From positions 248,001-312,000 of the forward strand of contig NZ_JAKCWP010000005.1 of NCBI RefSeq assembly GCF_028767125.1: DNA of 64,000 nucleotides, in the 5' to 3' direction. Source of the DNA: Chelativorans sp. YIM 93263. Lineage in GTDB: Bacteria; Pseudomonadota; Alphaproteobacteria; Rhizobiales; Rhizobiaceae. The notes beneath the pieces are model-generated. The model was not told where the DNA came from. It saw only the letters and a list, made by a program, of their open reading frames with translations, and made no database searches. This document shows, in pieces, positions 9,521 through 18,174 of the stretch (position 1 is the first letter of the stretch; each line of letters begins with the position of its first letter). A program made the translations under genes and the position numbers.

Positions 9521-10267
9521 ATGCTGGAAACCGCCGTCCTCGCCGCGTTTCTTACCTTTTGTCGCATCGGCACCTGCTTCATGCTGATGCCCGGTTTCGG
9601 CAGCGCGCGCGTACCGACGCAGATCCGGCTTTTTATCGCGGTAGCCGTGTCACTCGCCCTCCTGTCCCATCTGTGGGAAACCATCGCACCGTTCGCATCA
9701 CGTCGGCCCGACGCGCTACTTGTCCTCATCGGATCAGAGCTTTTGATCGGTGCCCTGATCGGCCTGATAGCCCGCTTCTATGTTCTGGCCCTCCAGTTTA
9801 TCGGTACCAGCATGGCGATGATGATGGGGTTCGGCATGGCCGATGGCGGCGTCGCGGTTGAGGAGGATCAGCCCCAACCTGCGCTATCGACCCTCCTCAC
9901 CTTCTCGGCTTTGATGCTGCTATTCACGCTAAACTTCCACCACGCTATAATCGAGGCGCTGGTCGCTTCATATAGCCTTGCACCTATCGAGGCGCTGTTC
10001 GACCCACAATCGGCGCTTATCGATCTGTCCGATACACTCTCGGAAGCCTTTCTCGTAATGATTCGCCTCGGCAGTCCCTTCGTGGCGTATGCCATACTGG
10101 TGAATATGGCCATAGGCTTCGTCAACAAGCTGTCGCCGCAGATCCCGATCTACTTCATCTCGCTACCCTTCGTCATCGCAGGAGGGTTGCTACTGCTTTA
10201 CCTCGGCATCGGTAATTTTCTAACCCTCTTTGCGGACGGGTTCCTGCCAACCACGATCGGACGATGA
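9521..10267 (+). CDS. fliR: Flagellar export apparatus protein FliR
   Basis: A 248-residue inner-membrane subunit of the export gate, with several hydrophobic segments and the MAMMMGFGMADGG segment. It works with FliP and FliQ. Its stop overlaps the next ATG (10264-10267), implying coupled translation. It follows flhA after 63 bases, in conserved order. Confidence 0.95.
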   Translation: MLETAVLAAFLTFCRIGTCFMLMPGFGSARVPTQIRLFIAVAVSLALLSHLWETIAPFASRRPDALLVLIGSELLIGALIGLIARFYVLALQFIGTSMAMMMGFGMADGGVAVEEDQPQPALSTLLTFSALMLLFTLNFHHAIIEALVASYSLAPIEALFDPQSALIDLSDTLSEAFLVMIRLGSPFVAYAILVNMAIGFVNKLSPQIPIYFISLPFVIAGGLLLLYLGIGNFLTLFADGFLPTTIGR

Positions 10268-10662
10268 CAACCATGGCCGCCAGCAAGAACGAACGCCTCG
10301 CGCGGCTCGCCAAGCTGCAACACCGGCTCAAGGCACTGCATGAAACGCGCCAGGCGATACACCGAAAGGAAGCCGCGGCAGCCGAACAGGAAGCAGCGGA
10401 GCTTGCAAAAAGCTTTGATACGCCCGACAGTCTCTCCGCGCTCTTTCCCGAACTCTATAACAAACAGATCGGCCGTGCCCTCGCGCGCAGGGAGCAAAGC
10501 CTTGCCGGTGCCTCCCGTGAAGCCGAGAAAACAACGATGGCCGATGCCCGGGCAACTATCGCAGAACGCGCATACAGGAAGGCCCGCAATGAAGAGGAGC
10601 GTGTGGCGGAGGAACGGGGAATCCTTGAAGTTCTTCAGCAGCGGCTGAAACCTGACGACTGA
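10264..10662 (+). CDS. Coiled-coil flagellar-locus protein, FliJ-like by position
   Basis: A 132-residue charged, Ala/Glu/Arg-rich protein with no membrane segment and a predicted long coiled coil. Its size and composition recall FliJ, the export ATPase stalk, but I see no diagnostic FliJ residue. It overlaps fliR by four bases and precedes the FlgJ-like gene, so a flagellar export or chaperone role is likely. The family cannot be fixed by eye. Confidence 0.7.
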   Translation: MTTMAASKNERLARLAKLQHRLKALHETRQAIHRKEAAAAEQEAAELAKSFDTPDSLSALFPELYNKQIGRALARREQSLAGASREAEKTTMADARATIAERAYRKARNEEERVAEERGILEVLQQRLKPDD

Positions 10663-10728
10663 AGGCAAGGCTGCCACAAGTTTCCTCTGTCATAGAGGAG
10701 TCACAGAAAAAACTGTACGGGATGTCTC

Positions 10729-11274
10729 GTGGCGATCTCACCTCCTGGCGACATTGTAATGGACGTGTTGCGCGCTGCCGATCCGCAAGAGGTTGCGCGC
10801 GCGCACGCAAAGCTCAAAGCCAAAGCCGGCAATGCGACATTCGATGTGCCGATGCCCACGGCGGGGCGCGCAAATATGCGCGCGGACTTGCCCACCACCG
10901 CAAAGCCCTCTGAAGTCTTCGTGCAGTTTGAAGCAATGGTCCTGCAGAGCTTTCTCGACTCCATGCTGCCGAAGGAAATGGGCGCCGTTTACGGCGATGG
11001 GCTTTCCGGTGATATGTGGCGCGGTATGCTGGCCGAGCAGGTCGGCAAGGCCATGGCTGAGCGCGGCGGTATCGCCATAGCCCAACGGGTCTTGGGTGGT
11101 CACTACATTGAGGGCGAAGAGAAGGTGCCGATCGCCGGTATATCCTCCGGCCCCGAACACAAGGAAGCAGCCACACAAGCCTCGCTTTCAACGGCGATGA
11201 TCCAGGAGATTGAACGCCGCACTGCGGAGAAACTCGCCTCCAACGCCTTGGAATCCAAAACGAAGAACAAATAA
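10729..11274 (+). CDS. flgJ: Rod-binding protein, FlgJ N-terminal-domain type
   Basis: A 181-residue protein with the rod-binding domain of FlgJ: FEAMVLQSFLDSMLPKEMG near residue 65 and a following GDGLSGDMWRGMLAEQVGKA block. It lacks the muramidase half of enterobacterial FlgJ, as in other alphaproteobacteria, so a separate enzyme must open the peptidoglycan. A GTG at 10729 gives the MAISPPGDIV start usual for rhizobial homologues; an ATG at 10759 is the alternative. Confidence 0.85.
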   Translation: MAISPPGDIVMDVLRAADPQEVARAHAKLKAKAGNATFDVPMPTAGRANMRADLPTTAKPSEVFVQFEAMVLQSFLDSMLPKEMGAVYGDGLSGDMWRGMLAEQVGKAMAERGGIAIAQRVLGGHYIEGEEKVPIAGISSGPEHKEAATQASLSTAMIQEIERRTAEKLASNALESKTKNK

Positions 11275-11301
11275 TCCTGTTCACTGAAGTGGAACGCACT
11301 C

Positions 11302-11712
11302 ATGTCTGAACCGATGTCCGTTGCCAAGGACAGCTCCGCGATAAAGGAAACCGCGCCGGAAGGGCCGCGAACGGACAATCTGCTCGCCCTGCTCGCACGC
11401 ATTGAAAGCGCGATCCAGGCCGAGACGGACGGCATCCGCTCAGATCCTGCATTCGATGTCGCCAACGCCAACATGCGCAAGAGCCGCCATCTTTATGAGT
11501 TGGGTCGCGCTTTCAAAGGGGTGAAGCCTGACGATCTCGGGGCCGACCATCGTGCAGCGATACTTCAGCTGCGCGAGACGCTCGCGGCCAATGAGTCGAC
11601 TATCGAGGCGCATCTGAGCGCGGTCGGCGAAGTCGCAACATTGCTCCAGGATGCCATCGAGCAGGCACAAGCGGACGGCACCTACTCCGCTCAGGAATTC
11701 GGGCAGGGATAA
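11302..11712 (+). CDS. FlgN-like flagellar export chaperone
   Basis: A 136-residue mainly helical cytoplasmic protein. The segment MRKSRHLYELGRAF and the Leu-rich helices around it resemble FlgN-type chaperones for FlgK and FlgL, and rhizobia carry such a gene just after the rod-binding protein. Sequence similarity in this family is low, so the assignment rests largely on size, helix pattern and position. Confidence 0.65.
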   Translation: MSEPMSVAKDSSAIKETAPEGPRTDNLLALLARIESAIQAETDGIRSDPAFDVANANMRKSRHLYELGRAFKGVKPDDLGADHRAAILQLRETLAANESTIEAHLSAVGEVATLLQDAIEQAQADGTYSAQEFGQG

Positions 11713-11717
11713 ACAGG

Positions 11718-12203
11718 ATGGTCAAATTCGTCCTGGCTGCACTCTGGATCAGCGTTGCCACAGTCGGCGCCGTGTTCTTCTCGTTTCAGATGTCACAGGC
11801 CGAGAATAGCGCGGATCCCATGCCGGGGTTCTTTGGCGGACTGGATTACGTACGGACGGACGTTGTTTCCGTTCCGGTGGTCAAAGGCGGTGGCGTGGAC
11901 GGCTATTTCCTCGCCCGCCTCGTCTACACGGTCGAACCGGAAAAGCGCAACGCGCTGTCACTTCCCCTCGAGACCCTTATCATCGATCAACTCTACAGCT
12001 ATCTCTACGGAAACCCGCAAGTCGATTTTTCAAAGCACGACGAAGTGGACCTCGACGCGCTCCGCGAAGGCGTTCGCCTCAGCTTGAATGAGCGCGTCGG
12101 GGACGAACTCGTCCACGACGTCCTGATCGAACAGGTCGACTACCTTTCGAAGGAGGATATCCGGGACAACGCCATCCGCCGACGCCTTGGCACTGCCGGG
12201 TGA
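11718..12203 (+). CDS. Membrane-anchored flagellar-locus protein, FliL-like
   Basis: A 161-residue protein with one N-terminal hydrophobic segment (about residues 4-22) and a soluble periplasmic domain ending in a charged helix. The overall plan, including VEPEKRNALSLPLETL then a long helical C-terminus, resembles FliL-type proteins that sit next to the stator. It is the last plus-strand gene of the flagellar run, five bases after the chaperone gene. A true FliL may be encoded elsewhere, so the name is tentative. Confidence 0.6.
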   Translation: MVKFVLAALWISVATVGAVFFSFQMSQAENSADPMPGFFGGLDYVRTDVVSVPVVKGGGVDGYFLARLVYTVEPEKRNALSLPLETLIIDQLYSYLYGNPQVDFSKHDEVDLDALREGVRLSLNERVGDELVHDVLIEQVDYLSKEDIRDNAIRRRLGTAG

Positions 12204-12214
12204 CCCCTCGACCT

Positions 12215-13348
12215 TCAGATCACATAAGCTTTTAGCGGCTCGAACCCATTAAATGCGACTGACGCGTAGGTCGTTGTGTAGGCACCGGTCCCCTCGATCA
12301 GGACCTCGTCGCCGATCGTGAGTGCGAGTGGCAACGGATAAGGTGCTTTCTCGTAAAGAACGTCGGCTGAATCGCAGGTCGGCCCTGCAAGCACACAGGG
12401 CGCGGTCTCACCGCCGTCATGCCCGGTGGCGATTGGATAACGGATCGCTTCGTCCATCGTCTCCGCTAATCCACCGAACTTGCCAATATCCAGATAAACC
12501 CACCGCAGTTCGTCATCATCCGACTTCCTGGAAATCAGCACGATCTCGGATTTGATTACCCCGGCGTTGCCGACCATACCGCGCCCGGGCTCGATAATCG
12601 TCTCGGGCAGGCGATTGCCGAAATGCTTCCTGAGCGCAGTGAAAATGGCCTGACCATAAGCCTGCGCAGCCGGCACATCTCGCAAATAGCGCGTCGGAAA
12701 GCCGCCGCCCATATTGACCATCTTCAGTAGGATGCCCTCGGCCGCTAGCGCCGCGAACACAGCTTGCGCGTCGGCAAGCGCACTGTCCCAGGCGGCTAAT
12801 TCCATCTGCTGCGAGCCTACATGGAAGGACACGCCATATGGGTCCAGTCCCAGCGCCTTCGCTCGTCGCAATACCTCCACCGCCATTGCCGGTACACAGC
12901 CGAACTTGCGCGACAACGGCCACTCCGCGCCACGACCATCGGTCAATACGCGGCAGAAGACGCGCGCCTCGGGCGCCGCGCGTGCGACCTTTTCCACTTC
13001 CTCCATGCAATCGACGGCGTAAAGGCGGATGCCGAGCGCGTAGGCGCGTTCAATATCCCGCTCTTTCTTGATCGTGTTGCCGTAGGAGATACGCTCCGGG
13101 GTGGCCCCCGCGTTGAGCGCCATCTCGATCTCCGCGATGGAAGCCGTATCGAAACACGAGCCGAGCGAAGCCAGGAGGCGCAGAATCTCCGGCGCGGGAT
13201 TGGCCTTCACCGCGTAGAATATCTTTGAATCCGGCAGTGCCTTTTCGAAGGCGTGATAGTTTTCCTGGACGACATCGAGGTCGACGACGAGGCACGGGCT
13301 TTCGGGGCGTCGTGTTGCGAGAAAATCAAGCATACGCTGCGTGGCCAT
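12215..13348 (-). CDS. odc: Ornithine (lysine/ornithine) decarboxylase, fold type III
   Basis: A 377-residue PLP enzyme that makes putrescine from ornithine. YAVKANP near residue 46 holds the PLP lysine, the HVGSQ motif follows, and GPTCDSAD near residue 324 carries the catalytic cysteine contributed to the partner subunit. The length and GPTCDSAD fit the bacterial eukaryote-like ODC branch. Putrescine is the substrate of homospermidine synthase, encoded at 33.4 kb. GGGAG lies upstream of the ATG. Confidence 0.88.
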   Translation of the reverse strand: MATQRMLDFLATRRPESPCLVVDLDVVQENYHAFEKALPDSKIFYAVKANPAPEILRLLASLGSCFDTASIAEIEMALNAGATPERISYGNTIKKERDIERAYALGIRLYAVDCMEEVEKVARAAPEARVFCRVLTDGRGAEWPLSRKFGCVPAMAVEVLRRAKALGLDPYGVSFHVGSQQMELAAWDSALADAQAVFAALAAEGILLKMVNMGGGFPTRYLRDVPAAQAYGQAIFTALRKHFGNRLPETIIEPGRGMVGNAGVIKSEIVLISRKSDDDELRWVYLDIGKFGGLAETMDEAIRYPIATGHDGGETAPCVLAGPTCDSADVLYEKAPYPLPLALTIGDEVLIEGTGAYTTTYASVAFNGFEPLKAYVI

Positions 13349-13540
13349 GGATTCTTTCTCCCATCAGCAGTCGAGACCGCTTATCTGTTGCTCAAGCTCA
13401 GCGGACTATCGCCCGCGGTGGACAAAGATTGCGTCCGGGCAGGAGCAGAAACCGGAGTGTGGAACGCACCGGATCCGCCATGCGCCTGACACATGACAAT
13501 GAGCAACCGCCGACAGGGCGAACGCTCTTCTTTGTCTGCC

Positions 13541-13816
13541 TCAGCTTTGGATTGGGAGAACCCGTTCCGCACTGCCGGCAATGAAGGTGTGCCTCTTCAG
13601 TAACCCCGGTTTTTGGACAACCGGCAGACACCAGAAAGGCCCGCACCGTCGTTGCTTCAAGGCGTCCTCGATCTTGCGAAAGGTCGTAAGATCGACTGGA
13701 GCGGCTAGATCCAGGTACCATACCGGCTTCCTCGCCTTTTCGAGGGCCGGCGGACGCCCACAGGCACGTGCGACTTTGGGCAGCGCGGATATAATCCGGT
13801 CTCTGACTGCGATCAA
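13541..13816 (-). CDS. Small hypothetical protein upstream of the decarboxylase
   Basis: An open frame of 91 codons from a TTG at 13816 lies in the otherwise empty 534 bases between the decarboxylase and the amidase. Codon choice (AAG, GAG, GCC, CTG) is gene-like, and the segment WYLDLAAPVDLTTFRKIEDAL looks protein-like. I recognise no family and see no strong ribosome site. It may be a decayed gene or chance. The flanks, 13349-13540 and 13817-13882, show nothing further. Confidence 0.3.
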   Translation of the reverse strand: MIAVRDRIISALPKVARACGRPPALEKARKPVWYLDLAAPVDLTTFRKIEDALKQRRCGPFWCLPVVQKPGLLKRHTFIAGSAERVLPIQS

Positions 13817-13882
13817 TGATTAAATCCGAGCTTGCTTGAAAAAATTTGTCCCGGCACCGATTGTCTGTGCGACGACGAATAG

Positions 13883-15082
13883 ATGGAAACGACAATGACC
13901 ACGACGCGCGGCCCGCTGAACGCTTTTCTCGACTATCCTGAATCTTCGGTACCTTCTGCACCGAACGGTGCCTTGGCCGGCCTGCGCCTCGCGGTCAAGG
14001 ACATGTACGACATTGCCGGATATCCGACCGGCGGCGGTAACCCGCAAAAAGAAGCGGAAAGCGGCATAGCCGAGACCACCGCGCCAGCCATCCAGGTTCT
14101 GCTTGATGCAGGCGCTTCCTTTCTCGGGAAAACGCAGACGGAAGAGCTGACATTCTCGATCATCGGAATGAATGCCCACTTTCCGGCCCCGGTAAATCCC
14201 CGGGCGCGCGAACGCGTTACCGGCGGTTCCTCGTCCGGTTCGGCCGCGGCTGTGGCGGGCGGACTGGCCGACATCGGTATCGGCTCGGACACGAACGGCT
14301 CGATCCGCGCACCGGCCTCCTTCTGTGGTCTGCTAGGCCTGCGCACGACTTTTGGGCGCATTTCCATGGAAGGCGCCATGCCGCTTGCACCTTCGTTCGA
14401 TACGCTAGGATGGTTCGCACGCGACCCGCTCGTCTACGACAAGGTCGCCGAATTGCTGCTCGGCGCGGATACGCACGGAGACGAACTCTCGCGTCCGGTG
14501 CGCATTAGCGAACTTGAGGGGTATCTGTTCGGCGAGGCAGAGCGCGCAGCCTACGGGGATATGCTGGAAAAGGTCGGCGCGCATTTCGACGGCATAATGG
14601 GCTTTCTCGCCCTGCCTGGTGCGCCCGAGGAGCTCTTCGACGCATTCAAGCAAATACAGGCCTATGAAGCCTGGCAAACGCACCGCGCTTTCCTCTCAAG
14701 CAAAGAACGAAACCTCGGCCCAGGTGTGAAGGAGCGTTTAGACTATGCGCGCAGCCTCACCAACGAAACAGTCGAAGAAGCGCGCAGCCGCCGCCAGCGC
14801 TTCCAAGAGGAATTTGCCGCGCTGTTCGACCCGAAAACCATCATGGTCACGCCGAGCCAGCCCTCGGCCGCGCCCTTGAAGATGTCCACTCAAGCAGAGC
14901 TTCAAAGTTACCGCGATCTATCGCTGACGATGAACTCCATCGCCGGATTGCTCGGCTGGCCCCAGATCAGCATTCCGCTTGGCGAGGTGCACGGCGCGCC
15001 CTTCGGTATTTCGCTGCTCGGACCAGCGGGCAGCGACCGTCAGCTCATCCACCTTGCTTCAAAGATCCTTTCGGGTACGTAG
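13883..15082 (+). CDS. Amidase, amidase-signature family
   Basis: A 399-residue serine hydrolase that cleaves a C-N amide bond. The Ser-cisSer-Lys triad is visible: Lys in AVKDMYD near residue 36, the GGSSSGSA glycine-serine loop near residue 113, and the nucleophile region GSDTNGSIRAPAS near residue 135. Asn replaces the more usual Gly in DTGGS. Substrate unknown. ATG at 13883 and 13895 are both possible starts. A LysR regulator follows after three bases. Confidence 0.85.
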   Translation: METTMTTTRGPLNAFLDYPESSVPSAPNGALAGLRLAVKDMYDIAGYPTGGGNPQKEAESGIAETTAPAIQVLLDAGASFLGKTQTEELTFSIIGMNAHFPAPVNPRARERVTGGSSSGSAAAVAGGLADIGIGSDTNGSIRAPASFCGLLGLRTTFGRISMEGAMPLAPSFDTLGWFARDPLVYDKVAELLLGADTHGDELSRPVRISELEGYLFGEAERAAYGDMLEKVGAHFDGIMGFLALPGAPEELFDAFKQIQAYEAWQTHRAFLSSKERNLGPGVKERLDYARSLTNETVEEARSRRQRFQEEFAALFDPKTIMVTPSQPSAAPLKMSTQAELQSYRDLSLTMNSIAGLLGWPQISIPLGEVHGAPFGISLLGPAGSDRQLIHLASKILSGT

Positions 15083-15085
15083 ATC

Positions 15086-15991
15086 ATGGATACCCTCACC
15101 CGCATGCGCGCGTTTATCAGTGTGGTCGAAGCCGAAGGCTTTTCCGCAGCCGCCCGCAGGCTCGGGCGCTCGAAAGCGCTCCTGTCGAAATATGTGCGGG
15201 AACTCGAAGACGAGTTGGGCGCACTCTTGCTCAACCGGACGACACGGAAATTTTCGCTCACCGAAACCGGTTACATCTACTACCGCCGGGCAACGGAAAT
15301 CGTCCGCGATATCGATACTCTATCCGAAACCGTGCGCGATTCGGCCGGCGACATTCGCGGACGCATCAAGCTTTCGGCGCCACGAACCTTCGCCGATGCG
15401 CCGATTGGCCGCTCTCTGGTGGCCTTTGCTGAGATGTACCCAGATATCGTCCTCGACATTCATCTCGACGACCGCTTCGTTGATCTCGTTGAGGAAGGCT
15501 TCGACCTTGCGATCCGTATTACAAAACTGGGCGATTCGACACTTATCGCACGGCGGCTTGGGCCTTTCCGTCTCCCGCTTTGCGCCTCGCCTGCGCTCAT
15601 CGAAAGATATGGCCGACCTCAACATCCGAGCGAACTGCAGCATTTGCCGTGCATAATCGACACCAACGGCCGCAATCGTCATAACTGGATATTCAAGGAT
15701 ACAGACGGCTCAACGATCACCATCCCGGTTGCCGGCCCCATCGAGGTGAACAGTCCGCTCGCAGTCCGTGAGGCTGCCCTCGCCGGGCTTGGCTTTGCTT
15801 TCCAGCCCGACTTTATCGCCAAGCCGGAGATCGAAGCAGGGCGGCTTGTTACGCTTCTTGACGATTACATCATGGACGGCGCGGGGATTTTCGTCGTTTA
15901 CTCTCACCGCCGCTACCTGCCCGCCAAAGTGCGTGCACTGGTGGATTTTCTGAGCCAGTGGACGAAGCAGTACCAAGCTTCCCATTCATGA
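15086..15991 (+). CDS. LysR-family transcriptional regulator
   Basis: A 301-residue regulator. The N-terminal helix-turn-helix (MDTLTRMRAFISVVEAEGFS to about residue 60, with RLGRSKALLSKYVRELE) is followed by a periplasmic-binding-like effector domain. It starts three bases after the amidase stop and runs the same way, so it may be co-transcribed and might control that gene. This differs from the usual divergent LysR arrangement. Effector unknown. Confidence 0.88.
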   Translation: MDTLTRMRAFISVVEAEGFSAAARRLGRSKALLSKYVRELEDELGALLLNRTTRKFSLTETGYIYYRRATEIVRDIDTLSETVRDSAGDIRGRIKLSAPRTFADAPIGRSLVAFAEMYPDIVLDIHLDDRFVDLVEEGFDLAIRITKLGDSTLIARRLGPFRLPLCASPALIERYGRPQHPSELQHLPCIIDTNGRNRHNWIFKDTDGSTITIPVAGPIEVNSPLAVREAALAGLGFAFQPDFIAKPEIEAGRLVTLLDDYIMDGAGIFVVYSHRRYLPAKVRALVDFLSQWTKQYQASHS

Positions 15992-16057
15992 CGCGGTCCC
16001 ATTTTCGCCGGGTTCATGTTAGAGAAACCGCACTTTCTGAAGTGAAGGAAGCTGCGG

Positions 16058-16708
16058 ATGCAGTCTTGGTTGACTAGGGGTTTGTTCGCCGCCGGCATAA
16101 TCGGCTGCCAAGCCGTCTCCGCCCCCGCGTTTGCACACCCGCATGTTTTTGCAGAAGCGCGGCTCGACGTTGCAGTTAAAGACCGGAGGGTAGAGGCGCT
16201 GCGCCATGTCTGGCGTTTCGACGACCTCTTTTCCAGCACGGTCCTGGTGGAGTTCGATCAGAATCAGGACCTGGAACTCGATCGCGAAGAACTTCAGCAA
16301 GTCGCCGACGTCATTTACGAATCGCTCGCCGAGTTCGACTATTTCCAGATTGTTACGACTGACGGCAAAGATGTGAAGATGCACCCGCCGGAACAGCTCA
16401 TCGCCGACTTTTCCGACAGCCAGCTAATTGTCCTGTTTGAAGCGCATCCGGAAGAGCCCCTCCCCCTGGACGGCAGAATACGTTTCGGCGTCTATGACCC
16501 GACCTTCTACACGGCAATCGATTTCGTGGAGGACAGCTATCTCGCCGTCGAAAACCTGCCACAAAACTGCACGCGCGAGGTCATCCGGCCAGATCCGCAA
16601 GAGGCAATCGCGCAAAATCAGGATACGCTGACCGAAGCCTTTTTCAACGAGCCGGGCAGTAATGATTTTAGTAAGATTTTCGCAACCAAACTCGAGATCC
16701 AGTGCTAG
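16058..16708 (+). CDS. DUF1007 family periplasmic protein of the nickel/cobalt module
   Basis: A 216-residue protein with an N-terminal signal peptide (cleavage after PAFA near residue 25) and an immediately following HPHVFAEARLDV motif, whose histidines could bind metal. DUF1007 proteins are commonly encoded next to NicO/RcnA-type nickel-cobalt permeases, exactly as here, with the permease 26 bases downstream. It probably acts as the periplasmic metal-handling partner; that role is inference. Confidence 0.82.
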   Translation: MQSWLTRGLFAAGIIGCQAVSAPAFAHPHVFAEARLDVAVKDRRVEALRHVWRFDDLFSSTVLVEFDQNQDLELDREELQQVADVIYESLAEFDYFQIVTTDGKDVKMHPPEQLIADFSDSQLIVLFEAHPEEPLPLDGRIRFGVYDPTFYTAIDFVEDSYLAVENLPQNCTREVIRPDPQEAIAQNQDTLTEAFFNEPGSNDFSKIFATKLEIQC

Positions 16709-16734
16709 GCTGTGTGGCTGGAAGGGTGATGGAA

Positions 16735-17775
16735 ATGGAGAAGCGGATCGGTCGCGCCATAGCTCTGTTCCTGCTCGCTGCTGGCGCGGTGGCGGCCATC
16801 AGCGCCCCGACATTGGCGCAAAGCTCACTTGGCATCGGAACCGCCGAACCCGCGATGTCACCCGGCGCGGGCCCGCTGGCCGGCACTCTGCAATGGATCA
16901 ACGCGCAACAGCAGACTTTCTATCGATCTCTGACCAACGCATTGAAAATGATGCGGGAGGACGGCTCCGGATTGCTGCTGCTCGTCGGGCTGTCTTTCGC
17001 CTATGGAGTATTCCATGCTGCTGGCCCCGGTCACGGCAAGGCTGTGATTTCCTCATACATGCTGGCAAACGAGGTGGCGCTCAGGCGTGGCGTCGTGCTT
17101 TCCTTCGCCTCGGCATTGCTGCAAGCCGTTTCGGCCATCGTGCTCATGGGGGCGGTCTTCTTCATCTTGCGCGGTACAGCCGTTTCCATGACCGATGCAA
17201 GCAGGTTCCTGGAAACCGCCAGTTTTGCACTCGTGGCGCTTTTCGGCGCATGGCTCCTGTGGCGAAAACTTCGCCCCCTGATAAAATCGTTCTTTACACG
17301 ACCGCTTCATAGCCTCTCTGCCGCCCATTCTGGCGGAGAAGCGCACCATTGTACGCACGAACATCATCACCACGCCCACGAACACGAGCCAGACGAGGTC
17401 TGCGCGTCTTGCGGCCACGCCCACGCGCCCGACCCGACGCGGCTTTCCGGCAACAAGCTTCACTGGAAGACCGCGTGGTCCGCGGTTGCGGCGGTCGGCC
17501 TACGCCCCTGTTCCGGCGCATTGATCGTACTGACTTTTTCTTTTCTCAACGCACTATGGCTCGGCGGAATCGCCTCCGTTTTCGCAATGGCGTTCGGCAC
17601 CGCCATCACCGTTTCGGTGCTGGCGATCCTGGCGGTTACTGCAAAGAACTGGGCGGTGGCGATCGCCGGTGGCGGCGCGTGGAGCAAGCGCATTCACACC
17701 GTGATCGAAATCGGCGGCGCTCTCGTAGTGCTTCTGCTTGGACTTGTGCTGCTGGCTGCGAGTCTGCTGGTGTAA
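16735..17775 (+). CDS. Nickel/cobalt permease, NicO/RcnA-like, with histidine-rich loop
   Basis: A 346-residue inner-membrane protein. After an N-terminal hydrophobic segment, the FHAAGPGHGKAVISSYMLAN block near residue 100 is characteristic of NicO-type transporters. A cytoplasmic or periplasmic loop near residue 205 is packed with histidines (HHCTHEHHHHAHEHEPDE) plus a CASCGHAHA motif. GLRPCSGALIVL follows in the next helix. I prefer the ATG at 16735 because GAAGGG is eight bases upstream. Uptake versus export cannot be told from sequence. Confidence 0.85.
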   Translation: MEKRIGRAIALFLLAAGAVAAISAPTLAQSSLGIGTAEPAMSPGAGPLAGTLQWINAQQQTFYRSLTNALKMMREDGSGLLLLVGLSFAYGVFHAAGPGHGKAVISSYMLANEVALRRGVVLSFASALLQAVSAIVLMGAVFFILRGTAVSMTDASRFLETASFALVALFGAWLLWRKLRPLIKSFFTRPLHSLSAAHSGGEAHHCTHEHHHHAHEHEPDEVCASCGHAHAPDPTRLSGNKLHWKTAWSAVAAVGLRPCSGALIVLTFSFLNALWLGGIASVFAMAFGTAITVSVLAILAVTAKNWAVAIAGGGAWSKRIHTVIEIGGALVVLLLGLVLLAASLLV

Positions 17776-17779
17776 CTTG

Positions 17780-17983
17780 TCAGTCCCGCTTGCGGCGCTG
17801 ACTGCGCGCACGCAGCCAGAAAACGAGGAAAAACGCGGCGACAAACAGGATAGCGACCATGATCGCCGCCGTGGTCGAAACCTCGCCTATCGTGGTCACG
17901 AGAGCCGGAAGAAAGAAGCCGACGATGCCAAAACCGGCAAGGATAAGCGCCGCCGCAATGATTGCTCCACGATTTTCGTTCAT
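17780..17983 (-). CDS. Small two-helix membrane protein
   Basis: A 67-residue protein with two hydrophobic segments (about residues 7-28 and 36-57) and a basic tail RARSQRRKRD that should face the cytoplasm. No family recognised. Its ATG overlaps the stop of the dehydrogenase remnant (ATGA read on the minus strand), so it was once the downstream member of a coupled pair and may have lost its original translation signal. It converges on the permease with a four-base gap. Confidence 0.6.
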   Translation of the reverse strand: MNENRGAIIAAALILAGFGIVGFFLPALVTTIGEVSTTAAIMVAILFVAAFFLVFWLRARSQRRKRD

Positions 17984-18174
17984 AGAGTCCAGCTGCCATC
18001 GATGGAAATGGCGATGCCCGTCGTGAACACGGACTCATCTGCGGCAGGATAAGCCGGCGGCGCGGCAATCTCCATCGCTTCACCGACACGGCCCATAGGC
18101 TTGCGGGATATTATCGTTTCCATTGCCTGGTCCTTACCACCGAGGTTCTCGCCGAATTCCTCCAGCGCTCTCCT
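17980..18174 (-). pseudogene. C-terminal remnant of a short-chain dehydrogenase/reductase
   Basis: Read on the minus strand, 64 codons encode a recognisable SDR C-terminus: KPMGRVGEAMEIA, then YPAADESVFTTGIAISIDGS and WTL before TGA. Intact SDRs have P[ML]GRxGxPEEIA, then a YLASDESSFxTG and DGG stretch. Nothing of the Rossmann fold or YxxxK active site precedes it. Instead the acetyltransferase stop lies directly upstream in the same frame. This is a truncated gene left by a deletion. Confidence 0.75.
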
